The notes under the pieces are model-generated. The model was not told the DNA's origin. It ran no database searches and saw only the letters and a program-made list of their open reading frames with translations. A DNA stretch of 64,000 bases, from positions 27,368,859 to 27,432,858 of the forward strand of contig JASEVX010000007.1 in assembly GCA_031761405.1 (NCBI GenBank). The letters are read 5' to 3'. A program made the translations under genes and the position numbers. Shown here one piece after another: positions 56,301 to 62,300 of the stretch. This stretch comes from Serripes groenlandicus. Lineage: Eukaryota > Mollusca > Bivalvia > Cardiida > Cardiidae. Each line of letters starts with the position of its first letter. The first letter of the stretch is position 1.

Positions 56301-59300
56301 AATGACAGGAGCATGATAGAGTAAAGGATCAGCTCGTTTGAATGACTCTCGTAGCAAATGAGAGAAATCTTGTGTCAGAGCTAAGCAAACAGTCAATCGC
56401 GATGAAGTGTAATGGTTAAATACTCGGCGAGACTGTGGAGTGTTATTAAAACCCCAATTAACGCCTGTTCGCCAATCAAACTCTTTGTGAAATACGCTCT
56501 TATTGATGGTCTTTAGACGGCCATCGAATTAAACGTCGCAGCACGCGCTAACGATGAAGACCAGGTTTATTTGCATTAGTGAAAATGTGTTTATCATTTA
56601 ATGAACTGTGTTTAAGTGGACGATAGTAATATTGTTATGATGTTTGATTCTGATGTATTTATCCTAATGAAGTATTTTGCTATCATGATGTGTTGATCAT
56701 TAAATAGTGTCCTCACATACAAAGGTGTTTGAAAAATATCATACATAAATGATAATTATTCTAATTTGCGACATTTATTGCAAGTCGATGTTGGCACGTT
56801 CGAACCCTTTTGGAAACAAGAAATGGCAATAACAAGTTAACATACTACCTAATTATATTCGCTGTCAAGTTCCGTCAACATGAAAAATCTGAATGAGGCT
56901 ATCGAGATCGTGAGTTCGAATCCCGGCTAAGCTTTTCGTTTTGCCGATGTTCGAAAGAGTAACTGCGACAAACGTCTATTGCTTTCACTAAAAACTGCAA
57001 CGGCTATAGTTCTAATTTGTCTACGGTGAGACATTGTGGATGTACGTAGATGCGTTTATACCCTAAATCGATATCGATATGCGTTATCCCTGTTATTTCA
57101 GGCATAGACAGAATTCTCTCAACTGACAAGAAAGACAAGAAAATACCAAGTCAAAGTCCACCACCCGCACATCAGGGTATCAACATGACGAAACAACAAC
57201 TTACGATGCCAGCTGACAGCCCGGCGTGTAGTAACCGCGTTCTAAACTTTGAAGGATTGGATATGCCAAATGGTAAAGGTAGAACTCGAGGGCTTGGTGT
57301 GAAACGGTTGTAACTAAAAACCTATTTTGAAACCCCTGGTTTAGGGGCAATTTTGACCCCTTTGTAGACAATTCAAATTTAGGTGCCATTGCTCAGAACG
57401 AGCAATGGCACCTACATTTCCATTGTTTACCAAGAAAAATGATTTAACGCTTATAAATACTTCATGATGAGGTGATTAACCTTGGTAAAAAAATACCAAT
57501 TTTAGTTACAACCATTTCACGCCAAGCCCTCGAACTGTCATAACACAATTGGGGTGTGTTCAGGTTGTTGGGAAACACACCGAGCACCTGGGCGTGTCCT
57601 AGTCGAATCAACAGATTGAATTTAACCCTTTCCCTCATACGGCAATTCTGCAGCAGACGACTTTAAATGTATTTTGTCAAAAAATAGAAAATCTTCATAA
57701 TTGAATGGATAACCTATGACAAAAAGTGGAAAACATTGTGGCAAAAGGAGAAATTGCACGTTTTGTGCAATTTCTTCTTTTGTCACTATGTTTTCAAAAA
57801 GCCGACTGCTGCAGAGGCGTCAGAAAGCGTCTATATGAGGGAAAGGGTTAATACAGTGTGTAACTAGCACGCGCCTTAAGAATCGGAATACACCCTATCA
57901 CTGCGTTCAGTAAACAGTTGGTAGCTCACGTTTGCCAATCCAACAATCAATTTACAGCTACTATACCTGCGTTCAGTAAGCAGTTTGGTTGTCCACGGTT
58001 GATAATACACCAATCAAATGTCGGCTACTATAAACCTTATAAAGTAATAGTAATTTGATTGGTTGATTGTACTCCGTGAGCTACATATCTATTTCACTGA
58101 ACGCAGGGGCTGATGAAACTTCTTAATATTTAAATAGAAATCTGTCATGTTCTCAATTGTAATAGAAATAGCTCTTACTTAACTAGTGTTTATTGAATAT
58201 GTCTCTCATTTTGAAATGATGATAATTGTAATCTATTGATCACCGAAAGGAACTAATAACCTACTGTTAATGAAGCTTCTTTTATTATTTATTCGAAAAA
58301 GAAATATATTTTAAACTTTGAAAGATGTCTTCTACTTGATAAATTATTCCCTCATCCCACGTTAGAAAGATATACCGGATAAAAAAGAGATCTATCTTTT
58401 ATAAATAAATAGCAAAACGGTTTGTCATAGTTTTACTCTCCTCAATACATGTATTTGTTAATATTTTGCATAATTTGAAAGCTGAAAAGAAAATGTTAAT
58501 TATAGCGATTGTTATTATTCGCTCCGATATTCTCATCATTTTGCCGTATATATTATGAAATAAAAAGTTTTATAAATTTGTATTTTGGGAGTGGGAGATC
58601 GGGGTTCAAGCCCCGGTCAGACCTCACCAAATCCTTCAAAATGGTATTAATGGCTTTGCTCATGAAATGATATAACGACGGATTCATCGTTCTCAGGATA
58701 AATAGTAGTATTGTATTGGTAATTATTTACCAGGAAACGCCGTGATATGACTGAAATGACCGTCCCGCGAGAAAACCAACATTATGGCCCCTGCGTAATG
58801 TATCGATCCAGATCAGCCTGCGCAGTCCGCGCATGCTTATCCGGGCCGACACATTCCGTCTCAGGGGGGATAGAGATATAGAGTAATGATTCCTGAAACA
58901 GAAAATCCACAGGAGGCGAAAAGTGTCTGTCCGGGTTCTCTTGCGCGGCATGCTTTAGGCTGATCCGGGTCGATGCTTTACGCAGAGAGCACAATGTTGA
59001 TTTTCTCGTGGGACGGCTCATATACTGTTGAAAGCGGCTTAAAACACAATTCTTCTCTGTTTTTGTTCAGGACTCACAATTAGAAAGACGTTGTTTGGAA
59101 GCATGGCACATTATGGAGTTTTCTGCAACAAAGCAATCATCACAAAAGGGACGCGATTCGGACCCTTTAAAGGTCGAGTTATAAATACAAGTGAAATCAA
59201 AACGAGCGACGACAACTCTCTGATGTGGGAGGTATGTAATTCGTTTATAGTTGATATTATATTTCAGTCGGCTTCCTCGGTTGACTAGAAATGACAAACC

Positions 59301-62300
59301 GTCCATTTGCGTAAGAAGATGGCTTCTCTAGAAGGATTAAGTAATAACAGAAAAACACATATAAGAAACTACACTTTCTAAAACGGTCAATTTTTTTTAT
59401 AATCAAGAATGACGGTTATCTGAATTACTCTATCCTCGTTTGCTTTTAACCCTTTCCCACATACAGACGCTTGTTGACGCCTCAGCTGCAGTCGGCTTTT
59501 GAAAACACTCTGACAAAAGGATCAATTGCTCAAAATGAGCTATTTCTCCTTTTGCCACAATGTTTTCACTTTTTTAAAAATAAATATACCCTCATTTATA
59601 GGGATTTTCTCTATTTTTGTCCACATATTTTCAAAGTCGTCTGCTGCAGATGTGTTGTATGTGGGACAGTTTTAAATGATTTATTATTATTCCTTTAACC
59701 ATAAGATGAAAATCGAGATTTAATCGTCGACCTATATCATGCAGTCTGCAGCTCAGACAAAAATCGTTTTTGTACACATATGTTTGAATGATACTTTTGC
59801 GCTCAGAGTTGTTGGGATAACATAACAAAATTTGGTCGCAAAAGCCTTAACCCTTTCCCCGATATAGACGCTTTTTGACGCCTCTGTAGCAGGCGGCTTT
59901 TTGAAAACATGGCAACAAAAGAAGAAATTGCTCAAAACGAGCAATTTCTCCTTTTGTCACCATTTTTTCAACTCTATTCAATTACTGTATTTTCATTTAA
60001 ATGGGGTTTCCATTTTTTTTTCGGTTATGATTTCAAAGTCGTCTGCTGCAGATTTGGTGTATGCGGGAGAGGGTTTAATGTCGGTTTTCGTATGGCACCG
60101 TCCGCTCGTTAGTTCATTTCCTCTGACGTTTATTTCAGATATTCAGAGATGGGAAGTTAAGCCATTTTATAGACGGGCGTCGAAATGCTGGTAACTGGAT
60201 GGCGTTTGTGAACTGTGCACGATACGCCCAGGAACAAAACCTCGTGGCTCTACAGGTAATACTCATTCGGTTGATAGAAGTTTTGTTGTCGTTTTTACCT
60301 GCAATTTCTTTTAAGAAAACCAAGATTTTTTAAATATATTTAACTGTTAGCCCTTTCCCTCATATAGACGCTTTATGACGCCTCTGCAGCTGACGGCTTT
60401 TAGAAAACATAGTGACAAAAGAAGAAATTGCACAAAACGTGCAATTTCTCCTTTTGTCACAATGTTTTCCACTTTTTGTCATAGGTTATCCATTCAATTA
60501 TGGAGATTTTCCATTATTTGACAAAATATGTTCAAAGTCGTCTGCTGCAGAATATTCAGGGATGGGAAGTTAAGCCATTTTATAGATGGGCGTCGAAATG
60601 CTGGTAACTGGATGGCGTTTGTGAACTGTGCACGATACGCCCAGGAACAAAACCTCGTGGCGCTACAGGTAATACTCATTCGGTTGATAGAAGTTTAGTT
60701 CGTCGACACATGTTGTCGTTCTAACCTGACAATTTCTGTCAAGAGAACCAGGATTCTTTACCGTTGATTGATTTGAGTGTAACGCATTATTCACCAATAT
60801 TTCAGCCTTACCACGACAGGTAGTTCACCTGCGCACGTTGTTTTCCTTTCGCAAACGTCGCTCCGGGAAGCCAATCTTGGCGGTTTTTACTAAAGTCTGT
60901 CGAAAAATATACGCCTGCGCATTATTGCAATCCAATCCATATCGAAACTTTCCTGCATACGATTCATCTGCAGCAGACGACTTTGACAACCTTAATGCTA
61001 TACAGTGGAAACCATTTCTAAATGAAAATTTATTTATTTCCTAGACTGACAAAAGTCGTCTGTTTCACTTGAATCAAAAAGCGTCTGGATATGGGAAAGG
61101 GTTTTCAGTTATAATTCAATACCTTCTGTGACTTTCTGGCGACAAATTATTATTACAGGTTATAAACTGTCTTTTTGGAAAAGGAGAATTTTCTCAAGAT
61201 AAGGAGGATTTTTTTTAAATCTTTCTGTGTGTCTCTCTTAAAGTCGTCTACTACAGCGAAATGATTTTTTTTCTTCTGATTGTTAAATAGAGACATTTAA
61301 TTATGTTTAAAATGATTTAACCTATTGTAACAATTATTGTATTTTATACTCATTCAAGTTGTGTCATACTCATTGTATTATGTGTAAATATAAGAATGCA
61401 TGATCTGGAATCCTTTCTATCAAGCCTTTACGTTCATATTACAGAGTGAGGGAGACGTGTTCTATGAGGTATGTAAAGACATTCCAAAAGATACGGAACT
61501 CCTGGTGTGGTACGGCGATTCTTACCTCCAGTTTATGGGCGTACCTGTCGCCCTTAAAGAGCTATCTCCCAACGAGCCTTTAGAGGATGCTGATGGTAAG
61601 TGAGGGCAGTTTAACCCCCCCCCCCACCCCCCCCCCCCCCCCCCCCCCCCCCCCCACAAACAGACGTATTTCGGTTGCACCTGCAGCAGATGACGTTTGA
61701 AAACATTATTGCAAATTGAGAAATTGCTTATAATAAATCTAGATGAGTTCGAAGTTTTCTGTTGAAAAACTAACTTTTCCTTATATGATGATTTTAAAGT
61801 CGCCTGCTTAGAAAACATCCGGGAAACTGTAACACGTGAAAAATAAGTTCTATACAAATTGGAAACATAGTGGGGAAATGAAACGAACACTTTCTGAAAC
61901 CGTAGATAGTATTAAGATCGAGATCTGTCTAGAAATATTTTAACTAGTAGCTATTTCTGTTGTTTAATAATATATGAGCCGTCCCGCGTGAAAAACAACA
62001 TTGTGGACCCTGCGTAAAGTATTGAACCGGATCAGCCTAAACATGACACGCAGGATTAACCGGATAGACACCTTTCGCCTCCTGTGGATTTTCTGTTTCA
62101 GGAATCATTACTCTATACCTATTTCCCCCTGAGACGGAATGTGTCGGCCCGGTTCAGTCTGCGCGGACTGCGAAGGCTGATCTGGGTCGATACATTACGC
62201 AGAGGTCATACTGTTGGTTTTCTCGCGGGACGGCTCACATCATCTCAAACATGTTCTAATCCTGTTTTCCAGTCATTACATCGTGTTCAATAGTTGGCAA

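Larger units (their letters stand above)
37962..57101 (+). other. PRDM14 intron 2 (19 kb), repeat-filled
   Basis: Holds MITE-B, TTAA-MITE, MITE-C and palindrome-D copies, LINE pieces, long microsatellites and the foldback element, each listed separately. The gaps (for example 40800-41117, 42236-43127, 49472-50928, 53340-54825) show only AT-rich sequence. The 139-codon ORF at 41476-41895 has no recognisable product. Confidence 0.6.
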
